From Druceiella hillmani (Eukaryota; Arthropoda; Insecta; Lepidoptera; Hepialidae): a stretch of DNA of 64,000 nt. The notes under the pieces are model-generated. The model saw only the letters and a list, made by a program, of their open reading frames with translations, had not been told where the DNA came from and did not search any database. The stretch lies in assembly GCA_039881145.1 (NCBI GenBank), contig JAYKKI010000003.1, positions 1,795,001-1,859,000 on the forward strand, in the 5' to 3' direction. Shown piece after piece: positions 23,284 to 34,742 of the stretch. Both the position numbers and the translations under genes were made by a program. The number at the start of each line of letters is the position of its first letter. Within the stretch, counting starts at the first letter, position 1.

Positions 23284-24090
23284 ATGCCTTCCAAAAAGTG
23301 TAAAAATGACGTGGACTCTTTTTGCTATATTTGCGGCGAATTCATTAAAGTGAGAGCCAGACAATTTTGTTTGACATCAAATATAAATATTATGAAGCCT
23401 ATTTTAACTTACCAAATATAAAAGTTTGTGAAGTCTATGAAGCTTATTTTAACTTTTCAAGATAACATATGGGCACTTCATTTCTCGTGTAATAACTGCG
23501 AAAACACTTTAGAAGATAAGAAAACACATCATATTTTTAAGGAAAACATACCTATATATATTGAACACATGCATTAAATGTGTCATTCGTTAATGAATGA
23601 TTTTCATTTTTTTCCAGCCTGGTACCGAGGAGAAAAAAAAGTATGAAGTTTGCACTACCAAGAATATGGAGGGAGTCAGCTGATCACATCAATGATTGCT
23701 ATTTTTGTATAGTTAATCCACGTAAGCGTCGCGCTGGCAAAAATGCCAAAAATATTTAGTACCCAAATCTACCATCAACGCCTGCTTTAGTACCCCACAG
23801 TGAAAATTTTCCAGTGCCTTCTAGTCCAAAGCTGAAGGCACAAGAGCAGCCACTACCGCTATCACAAATATCTAGTAATAGCGAAGGCAGCGATTTTGTG
23901 ATCGCATCACCGTCTATTGAACCACATCTCATTAATTCAGAAGAGTTTATTGACTTAGTAAGAGATTTAAACCTACCTAAACTTAAAGCAGAAATGTTAG
24001 CTTCACGGCTAAAACAATGGAATTTGCTCAATATTAATTTTAAAATAAGTAACCAAAGAAAGCGACATGAATACAAAGGAATACCAAAAC
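23284..24090 (+). pseudogene. Broken CxxC protein of the arthropod 'MPSKKC' family (left arm)
   Basis: The sequence starts MPSKKCKNDVDSFCYICG at 23284, which I recognise as the N-terminus of an unnamed protein family repeated many times in arthropod genomes, probably transposon-associated; its function is unknown. Later pieces appear in order: VCEVYEAYFNFS (about 23424), WALHFSCNNCENTLED (about 23467), WYRGEK (about 23620), ALPRIWRESADH then CYFC (about 23655-23715), NPRKRRAGKNAKN ending in a stop near 23758, a serine/proline-rich stretch, and EEFIDLVRDLNLPKLKAEML to SNQRKRHEYKG (23814-24085). The paired cysteines CYIC, CNNC and CYFC suggest zinc binding. It is broken by a duplicated stretch of about 47 bp (about 23390-23450), by an insert of about 100 bp after NTLED, by a frameshift in WYRGEKK, by the stop, and by loss of the C-terminal half. 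Confidence 0.75.
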
Positions 24091-24836
24091 TATTCATTTT
24101 TAAAGTTTTTTTTGTATTTTTGGGTTTTATATATGCCGTCTTTTATAATTAAAGTTAATAAAAATATATAATTCAAAATTTGTTTGCTTTTAAATATAAT
24201 TTAAATTAAAACAATAGAGCTTTTTCATAACATTTGAAATTTCCTTCTGGTAAGTACAAAAGCAAATTTTATTAGATAAAAATATTTTTTCTTTCTTTAG
24301 TTAGGCATAAGTAATCAAAATCAGAGGTACAGAACTCAGACACAAAATTCATGTTGACCTGCGTTATGTATAATTCTTTTAATTTCAGTTTAAAAATCTT
24401 ATTCTTTAAAACTCTCGAAGTGGTTATATGTAGTTAGTAATAAATATTAGACTTAAATAATATTCGACGGTATAAACTCATCGTAAGCCATTTTTTACAA
24501 TTGGTTTAATGAACTCAAGCGTGCTACATTCACTCCAGTGACGATATTTGAGGTGAACGTCCTACGAATGTAGTGACCAAATATAACATCAGTAAAATAC
24601 ATTTAATAACAGAAAAAGAATTAGGTATAGGTTTAGGTACTTTATGCATAGGTACAAAACATACACAAAAACAAACATACATAAAAAATCTCGTAATACA
24701 ATTTAGGTACAAAATATATTTTGTAACAGATGAAAATTCCACAATGAAAGCAATGTTAAAAAAACAATATTATTTAAATTTGTATCATGATTTGACACAA
24801 TGACGTAAATGACAGGCAAGCCGTGTTATTAAGCAG
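24091..24836. other. AT-rich stretch, no supported gene (left arm)
   Basis: An open frame at 24573-24803 (76 codons) has no domain that I recognise. The block AGGTATAGGTTTAGGTACTT (about 24627) is a short AGGTAY-like iteration. Nothing else stands out. Confidence 0.35.
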
Positions 24837-25235
24837 TTGGGGAAAGACAATCGGCAAAACGAGCTATTATTTACGTGCGAACACCTCCAAAATAGAGGTG
24901 ACGAATTACGCGTTGTAAAGTCCGAGCTTTGTAATATTTTATTGTTTCCAAAAAATAAAGCTAAATTAGACGTTGAATTTACAAGTCTAAATACGAGGCA
25001 ATATGCAGCTATGGAAGGCACAAAAAGTAGGTTTAGTGCTTTGCTCAATGATTCTGAGGGATGCAATAATATGTCTAGAAGAGTTTATATTGAAAAAAAA
25101 ATTATTACAAGAACTACATCTTGTTTTTCTTTTGAATATCTAAAAATGTTTAGTATTACGTTCCATCTTAAGTGCGGTAGATTGACGAAATTGTTCAAAT
25201 TCATTCTCAATTTTCAGGAAAGTTTAATTTTTTGA
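24837..25235 (+). other. Unrecognised 132-codon open frame (left arm)
   Basis: The frame begins MGKDNRQNELLFTCEHLQNR and contains LDVEFTSLNTRQYAAMEG in its middle. Composition is balanced for the first 80 or so codons, then becomes AT-driven and hydrophobic. It follows the CxxC pseudogene on the same strand and could be another fragment of the same or a neighbouring repeat, but I recognise no family. In the right arm two substitutions (partners of 24863 and 24868) turn ELLF into DL-stop-F, so the copies differ in coding capacity. That argues against selection on both. Confidence 0.3.
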
Positions 25236-25367
25236 GTTCAATAAATATAATATACTGTTTTATTCATTTACATTGCATACATTTCCGCCCATTTCATATT
25301 ATCTCTACTTCACAACTGACGACAATTACAACCGCCGAGTCTACCGCCATTTCCTTTTAACGCCCTG

Positions 25368-25475
25368 ACTGCGAACTTCGACGACACGAATTGTGACGGG
25401 AACTGCGGCGCGAATGCGAAGCGACCCGAGTGCGGGTCGTCGCTGTGCCACCATAGTAGCGGTGACGGCGACAAA
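25368..25475. other. GC-rich islet with many CpGs (left arm)
   Basis: This roughly 100-bp patch (for example GCGGCGCGAATGCGAAGCGA) is far richer in GC and CpG than its surroundings. Such patches in AT-rich insect DNA are often promoters of transposons or 5' regions of genes, but I see no linked coding sequence. The mirror patch is at 31948-32055. Confidence 0.4.
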
Positions 25476-26089
25476 GATTGAATGATTTTATTCCTTTATC
25501 TGGATTATCCTTAGCTACTTCAAGTACTCGTAATTTAAATTTATTTGCTCAATTTTTAAATATTCTACAAGGATATCATTCGGCTTACATCGTTTCCGGG
25601 AAGACTTTGTTGTTTGAGTTTGTAAGATGGGTTGCTGTCTGTAAAGATTGAAGCAGTGATAGTGATAATTCTTCGAGGTCCAAGGATAAATTGGACTTTG
25701 ATTCGATGAGCATACATGTCTTTTAAAAATCCCTGTAACGGAAATTATTCTATTCAGATTGAAGATTGACAATTGGATCCCCAGAATGACATGGAGGTAA
25801 TTTTTGAGTCCTTTACTTAATTTATGTCTGAAGTTCTTTAATTTTGTTTAACTCGCCGACTAAAAAAAGAACACGAATACGATGTTATTTTTTTATTTTT
25901 TTAATTAATTTTTCTCGCAGTTTCACTGGCGTAAATTTCAATTATAAATATAATTGAAATAGTAGACACACATAAATAGAGACGCGCGTGCGTCCTCAAT
26001 GAAAAACAGACCGACTGATATTGTAATTTTATTGTGTTAATAAAGGCAAATTTTACTAGCACTACATTTACAGATACAGAACTGTCGTT

Positions 26090-26820
26090 ATTTTTAACGG
26101 ACTTCAAAAAAGGACAAGGTTCTTAATTCGTTGGAGTCTTTATTTTTTATGTACGTTCAGCGAGAATACTTTACAGAATAGACCGATTTTGATTGTTCTT
26201 TTTTTATTTGAAAGATGATATTTTGGAAGTGGTCTCATATATTTATGATGACGATCTGATGTTGAAGTCCAGAAATGAAAGATGGGACTCCTTGAGGAAT
26301 GGCAGTAAATCAACTTTGATTTAAGATATATGCTACGGGTAGTTGTTATTTTGTGAAGTAACTACATAACTTACCAGGTCAGAGTTTGATGATAAGTTTT
26401 AAAGATTAACAATGGAATTCCTTAACTGATGTTAGTAAATCAACCGTGATTAAAGATATTGGTCACTAGTAGTTGCTACTTTGCAAAATAATCAACACTG
26501 TCACCAGATCAGAATCTGATGATGAGTTCTGAAGGTGGACCAGGAAATCCTTTAATGGATGGTAAAAATTATATGTGATTCAAAATATTTGCTACTGGTA
26601 GTTTTTACTTTGCAAAATAAATCCACCATCGACCAGGTCAGAGTTTGATGATAAGTTCTGAAGATGAATAATGCAACTCCTTAACGGATAGTAGGAAATC
26701 AATCGTTATTCAGCATATTTGTTACTGGATAGTTGTTCCATTAGATCTTATTTTGCAAAATCTGATATTGGGTTTCGGACATAGAGAACATAACTCCTCA
26801 ATGGCTAGGAGCTGACCGCT
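26090..26820. repeat. 128-bp tandem repeat at the inner edge (left arm into spacer)
   Basis: The unit core TCAGAGTTTGATGATAAGTT recurs in diverged form at about 26253, 26380, 26508, 26639 and 26760, a spacing of 121-131 bp. Each is followed by a segment like AACTCCTTAACGGAT and by TTTGCAAAATA. It is preceded by GGACAAGGTTCTTAATTCG and CCGATTTTGATTGTTC, typical of a common insect interspersed repeat whose 3' part is such an array. The palindrome's left arm ends inside the fourth copy at about 26667, while the repeat itself continues into the spacer. Confidence 0.85.
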
Positions 26821-27316
26821 GGCAGCTACTACTCTCACTTCATTTCTATGTGTTGTTGATAACCAACTTTAGATAAAAACGCAAATATATATATATATAT
26901 ATATGTATGTTTATTAGCTTTTGCACGGATTTTTTAATAATTATGTAATATTATAAGAAAGAAAATAATTGAATGTTAGTTATAGTGTGATGATTAAAAT
27001 TATTAATCACTTAAAATTCTAAAATAAAATATCTTAAAAAACCGACTTTAAAAAAAAAAGAATGTACTGAAAATTGAAAATAATTAACTCAAAATAAGTA
27101 CCTACTTATCTGCAATAAATAACTAAGTTACTTATTTTTGAAGTCGGTGCCAGCTCCACCGATTCACTTACTTTTTCTAAATACGCCCTTACAAAATATA
27201 TTTTATATTGTGAGTACATTAGAAGTTAAGTTTTAAATTTACATTATAAATGAAATGAATTTATTAATTTGTTTAATTTGGTCTCGATCTTGACTTTGAA
27301 ATTAGACTATTGTTGG

Positions 27317-27720
27317 ATAATCGAGCTACATTTCAAGCAAACTACTATATGTGATCAATTAAATATTACTTGTTACTAATCAACTAACAGAATAACATAA
27401 GGCTAATATATGTTATTTCAACGTCAAAATCAAGACACAATAATCGAGTTACATTTGAAGCAACTATCATTCGAGATCAATTCAAATATTACTTCTTTAC
27501 TAATAATCTCACAGAATAATTTGAGTATGATGAAAATCTTATTAGATATATAATTAATATCTAATAAGATTATCATTAGTTTGGTTAAATTTCAGTAACT
27601 CTAATAATAGCGTAACCTCAAAGTCACACTGAAACGCAATAATCTAAGTACATTTTAAGCAACTATATTCGTGGCTAATTAAAATGTTACTTTTTCACTA
27701 ACCAAGAAACAGAACAACAA
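27317..27720. repeat. Three diverged repeat units in the spacer
   Basis: ATAATCGAGCTACATTTCAA (27317), the related ATAATCGAGTTACATTTGAA (about 27438) and ATAATCTAAGTACATTTTAA (about 27638) each precede a similar stretch ending in ACTAATCAACTAACAGAATA or a variant of it. The units are roughly 100 bp and strongly diverged. A perfect 15-bp stem hairpin lies between units two and three. Confidence 0.7.
27535..27571. repeat. Perfect 15-bp inverted repeat
   Basis: AATCTTATTAGATAT (27535-27549) and ATATCTAATAAGATT (27557-27571) are perfect reverse complements around a 7-base loop. The hairpin is AT-rich with no T run positioned as a terminator. Its role is unknown. Confidence 0.8.
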
Positions 27721-28125
27721 GAGCTTCATTATACATATATTTAATAACACGAATATCCACCTTTGTTGTAAGGATAATATTTTTTTCATTTCATTCCACA
27801 ACGTTTTAACCACATTTTTATATTCATACAGGGGATGCTCATATTGCAAATTTATTAAATATTTCGCTAATAAGAAACTCGATATTTATAATGTCAGCGC
27901 GAATAAAACAAAAAATATTGTTTTAGGCGCTCGTCGCTGATACGACCTCCAAGATCGCAGTTCGCACCACTATTGTGTTGTAGAACCCGCGCTGCACGCC
28001 AGCAGTTTTGTTTCAATCGCGTGCCGCATTTCCCATCACGGTAGCGATTGGCTCGACTATTTTCGTTCTTCCGTTCGCTCCACTCTTCGGACTTCCAATG
28101 TTCGTGATATTCTTTTTATAATTTC

Positions 28126-28434
28126 TTGACATTTGTTCTTCATGATCAAATTCATGTGCAGGCATTGTTGTCGACAGTTCAAAAGTTCACGAATCATGTG
28201 CAGGAATTTCTGAAAGGTAATATTAACAACAATGATAATACAAAGATCGATGGCAACGCAACAACGCCAAATGAGTATACATTGCGATCATCAAATATAG
28301 TCGTATTTTCAAAGTCGTATATCAATGCACGTACGTCAATGGAGGGTGCTACTATGGACTATGATGTTCCTGAACACAAAACCGTGCGTATAAAGGAAGC
28401 TGGATATAATACAGTTCTACTGGACTCTCATTGA
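28126..28434 (+). other. Unrecognised 102-codon open frame in the spacer
   Basis: The frame contains QALLSTVQKFTNHVQEFLKG, then TPNEYTLRSSNIVVFSKSY, and ends LLDSH-stop. It follows a GC-richer patch (about 27920-28120). Both TGTGCAG|GCATTG (about 28162) and CTGAAAG|GTAATA (about 28215) look like splice sites that would bound a small exon. Composition is more protein-like than other frames nearby. I recognise no domain; it may be part of an unfamiliar transposon or a genuine exon. Confidence 0.3.
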
Positions 28435-29874
28435 AAGACGCACTGTAAACATTTATATTGGGTGCGGCAAAGCCAAGTGCAAGCAAACGTAGTTTCTAGA
28501 AAAATTGATAATTAAATTACGTATTGACATGAAAAAAACTTGTAATAATTGTATCCTAAAGTGTTCACGAAAAATCTGCGGCACAAACTCGAACTGAACA
28601 TTTTAATGTATTTTTCATATTTTTAAAAATTCACAATATTCATTTAATTGACATTCTCTAAAAAAGTGTTTTTAAATTCTTTTATTTCTTTATAGTTAAT
28701 TTGTTCAGTACGTGTAAATAACAACTAATTAATAATATTATGGTTAGGAAATGGGTTATTGTCGGTATCGTTGGTTACGATGTTATTGCCGGTTTATTTT
28801 ATAATTAAACATAATATTTACTGACTTTTATGCGATCATTATTTTACAACACTAAAGTTAGACCAATATAAGGTTTAAATATATATAATTTTGGAATATG
28901 GATCACTTTTCAGAAAATTCATAAATTACTTTTCAATCAAATTTAAGAACATAATTATTTTTCATATCACGTAGCCCAGTATCAAGGGATAATGATTTTG
29001 ATAATGGTCCTGAACGTGGATTTAAAATAATCTGATTTTTTATTTTGGTTTGAAAATTAACGTTATGTGACTTAACTAAATATAATGTTTATGACAGGGT
29101 TTTTGCCAAAGAGCAACGTAACAAAAATCAGTTATAATAAGTACAAAGAGAATACATCATAAGTACAGACAATATTATGAGAACGACGCAATTTATAAAA
29201 CGCGGTGGTATAGAACGCCATTGCAAACACACCAATATTCACACAGTTGTTCGTTCATATAATATTGTGCTCAAAGTATTCAAGAGTGCTAGAGTGAAAT
29301 GATATTAGTTCTACAAATGTATATATACTATTCATTTAAATATTTATAAGCATTTTAAATAATAAATTTTCTCTTGGTGAAGAAATTTTTCAAATCCAAA
29401 GATTATGTGACATGAGAAATTCTGTCAAATATGAAACGATTAATGAAGAGGAAATCTTTGTATAATAAGAGTACAGAGATTAGAGGTTAATGTCCTGGTT
29501 CAGAAAAAAAATATGAAGTAAAAAGCAATAAAAAAAAAATTAAAATTTTTTAAAAAACCCACAACGGATTGTTATTGTCATTTCCGTTTATAATTAGTAA
29601 CAAACTGACAAAACTGCAAAATTTTAGGCGTAGGCAGGGCATGGCAGCCCCGATGAATTTTCCTGAGTTTGTAATTATATTCATAATTTCTTATTTTCTT
29701 GTAGAAAACCCCCTAGGGTTTTCAAAAAAATGATTGAATCGTTTATCAATTACAATGACTACATCCGTCGTGGATTTATTAAATTTTTTCAAATTTTGCT
29801 TTTTATTTTGTACTTATTTCACCGAAAACAGTCAAACGGTATCTAAATCAAACGGTTTTGAAAAAAAGGGAGCA

Positions 29875-30060
29875 TTAATTTTCAATAAAATGTTGCAGCG
29901 CCCCCTGGTGAGTTAACGTCATAATACCTATCTAAGAACCATCGCCGGTTAGCTCAAATATTTTGCAAAAAACCGTGTCTAAATCGGCCAAACCATTTTG
30001 GAGATAATTAGGAACATTCGTTTGCAACAAAATGGTGCAGCGACCCCTGGTGTAAATAAG
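29875..30060. repeat. Two-unit diverged repeat in the spacer
   Basis: TTTTCAATAAAATGTTGCAG followed by CGCCCCCTGGTGAGTTAA (29879-29917) is echoed about 140 bp later by TTTGCAACAAAATGGTGCAG followed by CGACCCCTGGTGTAAATA. The stretch between contains CTAAATCGGCCAAACCATTT, a phrase common in insect non-coding transposon repeats. It is non-coding. Confidence 0.6.
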
Positions 30061-30755
30061 CTGAACATAGAACAGACGATTTAAAATATGCAGCTATATT
30101 TGATAAAATTCATGATTGGTGTCATCAGACATGGAGTCAGCTACATATTTCCAATTGTTCTCACACTGTACATTTGCTGACTAAGCTGGCGAGATATGAC
30201 ATTGGAAATTTTAGACCAGTCTGAAAAGCAACTATGGCGTAGGGAGTGTAATTGTCAAATTAATTAAATGGTTCCATGGCTGTTTGACATCTGTTCGGAC
30301 GCCCGATTCCAAATTAATTACTTTTATTGCTTTTAAAAGTTTAGCAAAATTGAAGAAAAAAGAAAAAAGTTTAGAAAAAAAAATCACCCGCGACTTGTCG
30401 ATACATTAAATTGATCGGCATAATGTACGGTTGCTGTTTGCTAATTAAAATTATTAAAATTTTCATAAATAATTTCCCTCGTATTAATTAAAAAGTGACG
30501 TAAATTAAAATCATATGGAAAACACACAAATGTATAAATAAACATGTGTGTGTGAATTTCGTGTAAATTTGGAAGCATAATATGTAAAAGTAATAACACA
30601 ATCTTCAATTTTTATTGAGGACATTTAAGTTATGAGAACCATTATAATAAAATATATCAAATAGTGTCATCTAACAATGAATCTCACATCATAGATTCCA
30701 CAACCTTCTTCAAGTAAACTTTCGTCGCCCATGTTTAAAATGCTTTACAAAATTA

Positions 30756-31330
30756 TCATCTTCAGAACTTATCATCAAACTCTGACCTGGTCGATGGTGG
30801 ATTTATTTTGCAAAGTAAAAACTACCAGTAGCAAATATTTTGAATCACATATAATTTTTACCATCCATTAAAGGATTTCCTGGTCCACCTTCAGAACTCA
30901 TCATCAGATTCTGATCTGGTGACAGTGTTGGTTATTTTGCAAAGTAGCAACTACTAGTGACCAATATCTTTAATCACGGTTGATTTACTAACATCAGTTA
31001 AGGAATTCCATTGTTAATCTTTAAAACTTATCATCAAACTCTGACCTGGTAAGTTATGTAGTTACTTCACAAAATAACAACTACCCGTAGCATATATCTT
31101 AAATCAAAGTTGATTTACTGCCATTCCTCAAGGAGTCCCATCTTTCATTTCTGGACTTCAACATCAGATCGTCATCATAAATATATGAGACCACTTCCAA
31201 AATATCATCTTTCAAATAAAAAAAGAACAATCAAAATCGGTCTATTCTGTAAAGTATTCTCGCTGAACGTACATAAAAAATAAAGACTCCAACGAATTAA
31301 GAACCTTGTCCTTTTTTGAAGTCCGTTAAA
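30756..31330. repeat. 128-bp tandem repeat (right arm copy)
   Basis: Reverse complement of the left-arm array, with unit cores AACTTATCATCAAACTCTGA at about 30768 and 31026 and related cores near 30900 and 31150. Here the array stops abruptly at the inner palindrome edge, whereas the left-arm array runs on for about 150 bp. Confidence 0.85.
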
Positions 31331-31947
31331 AATAACGACAGTTCTGTATCTGTAAATGTAGTGCTAGTAAAATTTGCCTTTATTAACACAATAAAATTAC
31401 AATATCAGTCGGTCTGTTTTTCATTGAGGACGCACGCGCGTCTCTATTTATGTGTGTCTACTATTTCAATTATATTTATAATTGAAATTTACGCCAGTGA
31501 AACTGCGAGAAAAATTAATTAAAAAAATAAAAAAATAACATCGTATTCGTGTTCTTTTTTTAGTTGGCGAGTTAAACAAAATTAAAGAACTTCAGACATA
31601 AATTAAGTAAAGGACTCAAAAATTACCTCCATGTCATTCTGGGGATCCAATTGTCAATCTTCAATCTGAATAGAATAATTTCCGTTACAGGGATTTTTAA
31701 AAGACATGTATGCTCATCGAATCAAAGTCCAATTTATCCTTGGACCTCGAAGAATTATCACTATCACTGCTTCAATCTTTACAGACAGCAACCCATCTTA
31801 CAAACTCAAACAACAAAGTCTTCCCGGAAACGATGTAAGCCGAATGATATCCTTGTAGAATATTTAAAAATTGAGCAAATAAATTTAAATTACGAGTACT
31901 TGAAGTAGCTAAGGATAATCCAGATAAAGGAATAAAATCATTCAATC

Positions 31948-32055
31948 TTTGTCGCCGTCACCGCTACTATGGTGGCACAGCGACGACCCGCACTCGGGTC
32001 GCTTCGCATTCGCGCCGCAGTTCCCGTCACAATTCGTGTCGTCGAAGTTCGCAGT
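31948..32055. other. GC-rich islet (right arm copy)
   Basis: Mirror of 25368-25475, with the same CpG-dense sequence in reverse complement. No attached coding sequence is seen. Confidence 0.4.
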
Positions 32056-32187
32056 CAGGGCGTTAAAAGGAAATGGCGGTAGACTCGGCGGTTGTAATTG
32101 TCGTCAGTTGTGAAGTAGAGATAATATGAAATGGGCGGAAATGTATGCAATGTAAATGAATAAAACAGTATATTATATTTATTGAAC

Positions 32188-32586
32188 TCAAAAAATTAAA
32201 CTTTCCTGAAAATTGAGAATGAATTTGAACAATTTCGTCAATCTACCGCACTTAAGATGGAACGTAATACTAAACATTTTTAGATATTCAAAAGAAAAAC
32301 AAGATGTAGTTCTTGTAATAATTTTTTTTTCAATATAAACTCTTCTAGACATATTATTGCATCCCTCAGAATCATTGAGCAAAGCACTAAACCTACTTTT
32401 TGTGCCTTCCATAGCTGCATATTGCCTCGTATTTAGACTTGTAAATTCAACGTCTAATTTAGCTTTATTTTTTGGAAACAATAAAATATTACAAAGCTCG
32501 GACTTTACAACGCGTAATTCGTCACCTCTATTTTGGAGGTGTTCGCACGTAAATTATAGGTCGTTTTGCCGATTGTCTTTCCCCAA
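32188..32586 (-). other. Right-arm copy of the unrecognised frame, with a stop
   Basis: This mirrors 24837-25235 but is interrupted: the partner of the left-arm TTA codon is TAA near 32555, leaving only a 97-codon downstream frame (32188-32481). The two neighbouring substitutions here (partners of 24863 and 24868) are the only clustered differences between the arms that I noticed. Confidence 0.35.
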
Positions 32587-33332
32587 CTGCTTAATAACAC
32601 GGCTTGCCTGTCATTTACGTCATTGTGTCAAATCATGATACAAATTTAAATAATATTGTTTTTTTAACATTGCTTTCATTGTGGAATTTTCATCTGTTAC
32701 AAAATATATTTTGTACCTAAATTGTATTACGAGATTTTTTATGTATGTTTGTTTTTGTGTATGTTTTGTACCTATGCATAAAGTACCTAAACCTATACCT
32801 AATTCTTTTTCTGTTATTAAATGTATTTTACTGATGTTATATTTGGTCACTACATTCGTAGGACGTTCACCTCAAATATCGTCACTGGAGTGAATGTAGC
32901 ACGCTTGAGTTCATTAAACCAATTGTAAAAAATGGCTTACGATGAGTTTATACCGTCGAATATTATTTAAGTCTAATATTTATTACTAACTACATATAAC
33001 CACTTCGAGAGTTTTAAAGAATAAGATTTTTAAACTGAAATTAAAAGAATTATACATAACGCAGGTCAACATGAATTTTGTGTCTGAGTTCTGTACCTCT
33101 GATTTTGATTACTTATGCCTAACTAAAGAAAGAAAAAATATTTTTATCTAATAAAATTTGCTTTTGTACTTACCAGAAGGAAATTTCAAATGTTATGAAA
33201 AAGCTCTATTGTTTTAATTTAAATTATATTTAAAAGCAAACAAATTTTGAATTATATATTTTTATTAACTTTAATTATAAAAGACGGCATATATAAAACC
33301 CAAAAATACAAAAAAAACTTTAAAAATGAATA

Positions 33333-34139
33333 GTTTTGGTATTCCTTTGTATTCATGTCGCTTTCTTTGGTTACTTATTTTAAAATTAATATTGAGCAAA
33401 TTCCATTGTTTTAGCCGTGAAGCTAACATTTCTGCTTTAAGTTTAGGTAGGTTTAAATCTCTTACTAAGTCAATAAACTCTTCTGAATTAATGAGATGTG
33501 GTTCAATAGACGGTGATGCGATCACAAAATCGCTGCCTTCGCTATTACTAGATATTTGTGATAGCGGTAGTGGCTGCTCTTGTGCCTTCAGCTTTGGACT
33601 AGAAGGCACTGGAAAATTTTCACTGTGGGGTACTAAAGCAGGCGTTGATGGTAGATTTGGGTACTAAATATTTTTGGCATTTTTGCCAGCGCGACGCTTA
33701 CGTGGATTAACTATACAAAAATAGCAATCATTGATGTGATCAGCTGACTCCCTCCATATTCTTGGTAGTGCAAACTTCATACTTTTTTTTCTCCTCGGTA
33801 CCAGGCTGGAAAAAAATGAAAATCATTCATTAACGAATGACACATTTAATGCATGTGTTCAATATATATAGGTATGTTTTCCTTAAAAATATGATGTGTT
33901 TTCTTATCTTCTAAAGTGTTTTCGCAGTTATTACACGAGAAATGAAGTGCCCATATGTTATCTTGAAAAGTTAAAATAAGCTTCATAGACTTCACAAACT
34001 TTTATATTTGGTAAGTTAAAATAGGCTTCATAATATTTATATTTGATGTCAAACAAAATTGTCTGGCTCTCACTTTAATGAATTCGCCGCAAATATAGCA
34101 AAAAGAGTCCACGTCATTTTTACACTTTTTGGAAGGCAT
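33333..34139 (-). pseudogene. Broken CxxC protein, 'MPSKKC' family (right arm copy)
   Basis: Same order of pieces, same stop and same frameshift as the left-arm copy at 23284-24090, read on the minus strand. The shared lesions show that the gene was already dead before the arms were duplicated. A single base difference near 34206 lies upstream of the start, in the flanking patch. Confidence 0.75.
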
Positions 34140-34742
34140 TATTCCTTTGCAATTAAAACTACCGTGTATTCACACTACCGTATCAGTCTGCCACTTCCCG
34201 CTTCACACCCACAGTCCCCCCTCACCTCTCTCTTGCATCTTAAACGCAACGGCTCCTCAAAAAAATCAGCCAAAACACCGTATATTTATTTTTCATTATA
34301 CAAAGGTACAAAAGCAAACTTTATTCATTATTTATGGAGTTTCTGCTTAATTTTCGATGTATACAAACAGAAAATATTTACTAAATAACAGACTCAAAAA
34401 AAATTTTGTTTTTGTGGTCAAACAAATATAACTAAAAATTTCATTTTCAGGGTTAAAATAACATTTTTAATATCCTCACTCTTAATGACCAGTTGCTCAG
34501 TGTTACTGCTGTTATAAGGCGTATAGATAAAATAACAATATCTAATTAGTTTCAACTCTAGCGACTTATTTCATTAAGAAGGTCACAAAAAATTAATTAT
34601 TTCACACAAATATTTAATATATGATGTATATTAAAATGGTGTCAACTGTTTGACTACCAAAAGTGTTGTTGAAAACTTTTGTTAAATCTGTAAAAAACAT
34701 CAGTGTTTAAAATAAAATTGTCTTATTGGTTTAAAATCTTTT

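Larger units (their letters stand above)
16710..26667 (+). repeat. Giant inverted repeat, left arm (about 9958 bp)
   Basis: This arm is the reverse complement of 30756-40713. The pairing rule is x + x' = 57423, verified at 16711, 19602, 20467, 21361, 23035, 23814, 24573, 25515, 26107 and 26653. The first matched base is 16710 (GGTTAAATATTG against CAATATTTAACC ending at 40712) and the last is about 26667. I noticed only about a dozen differences: single-base changes near 17458, 17470, 17938, 21658, 21856, 23217, 24863, 24868, 25858 and 26488, and homopolymer-length changes near 17005 and 17420. That is of the order of 0.1%. The arm contains interspersed repeats, a BEL/Pao relic, a CxxC pseudogene and a 128-bp tandem repeat. 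Confidence 0.97.
26668..30755. other. Spacer of the giant palindrome (about 4088 bp)
   Basis: This is the single-copy DNA between the two arms. It holds the tail of the 128-bp repeat, a short (TA)n at 26885-26904, three diverged repeat units (27317-27720), a GC-richer patch with a 102-codon open frame (about 27920-28434), and a two-unit diverged repeat near 29880-30060. The rest (about 28440-29870 and 30060-30755) is AT-rich with nothing I can name. Confidence 0.9.

Noticed and set aside
23035..23364. 109-codon minus-strand frame, also at 34059-34388
   Set aside because: It runs antisense over the start of the CxxC pseudogene and the G-rich patch, has no motif, and recurs only because of the palindrome.
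23756..24097. 113-codon minus-strand frame, also at 33326-33667
   Set aside because: It is the antisense shadow of the CxxC pseudogene's serine/proline-rich and C-terminal part.
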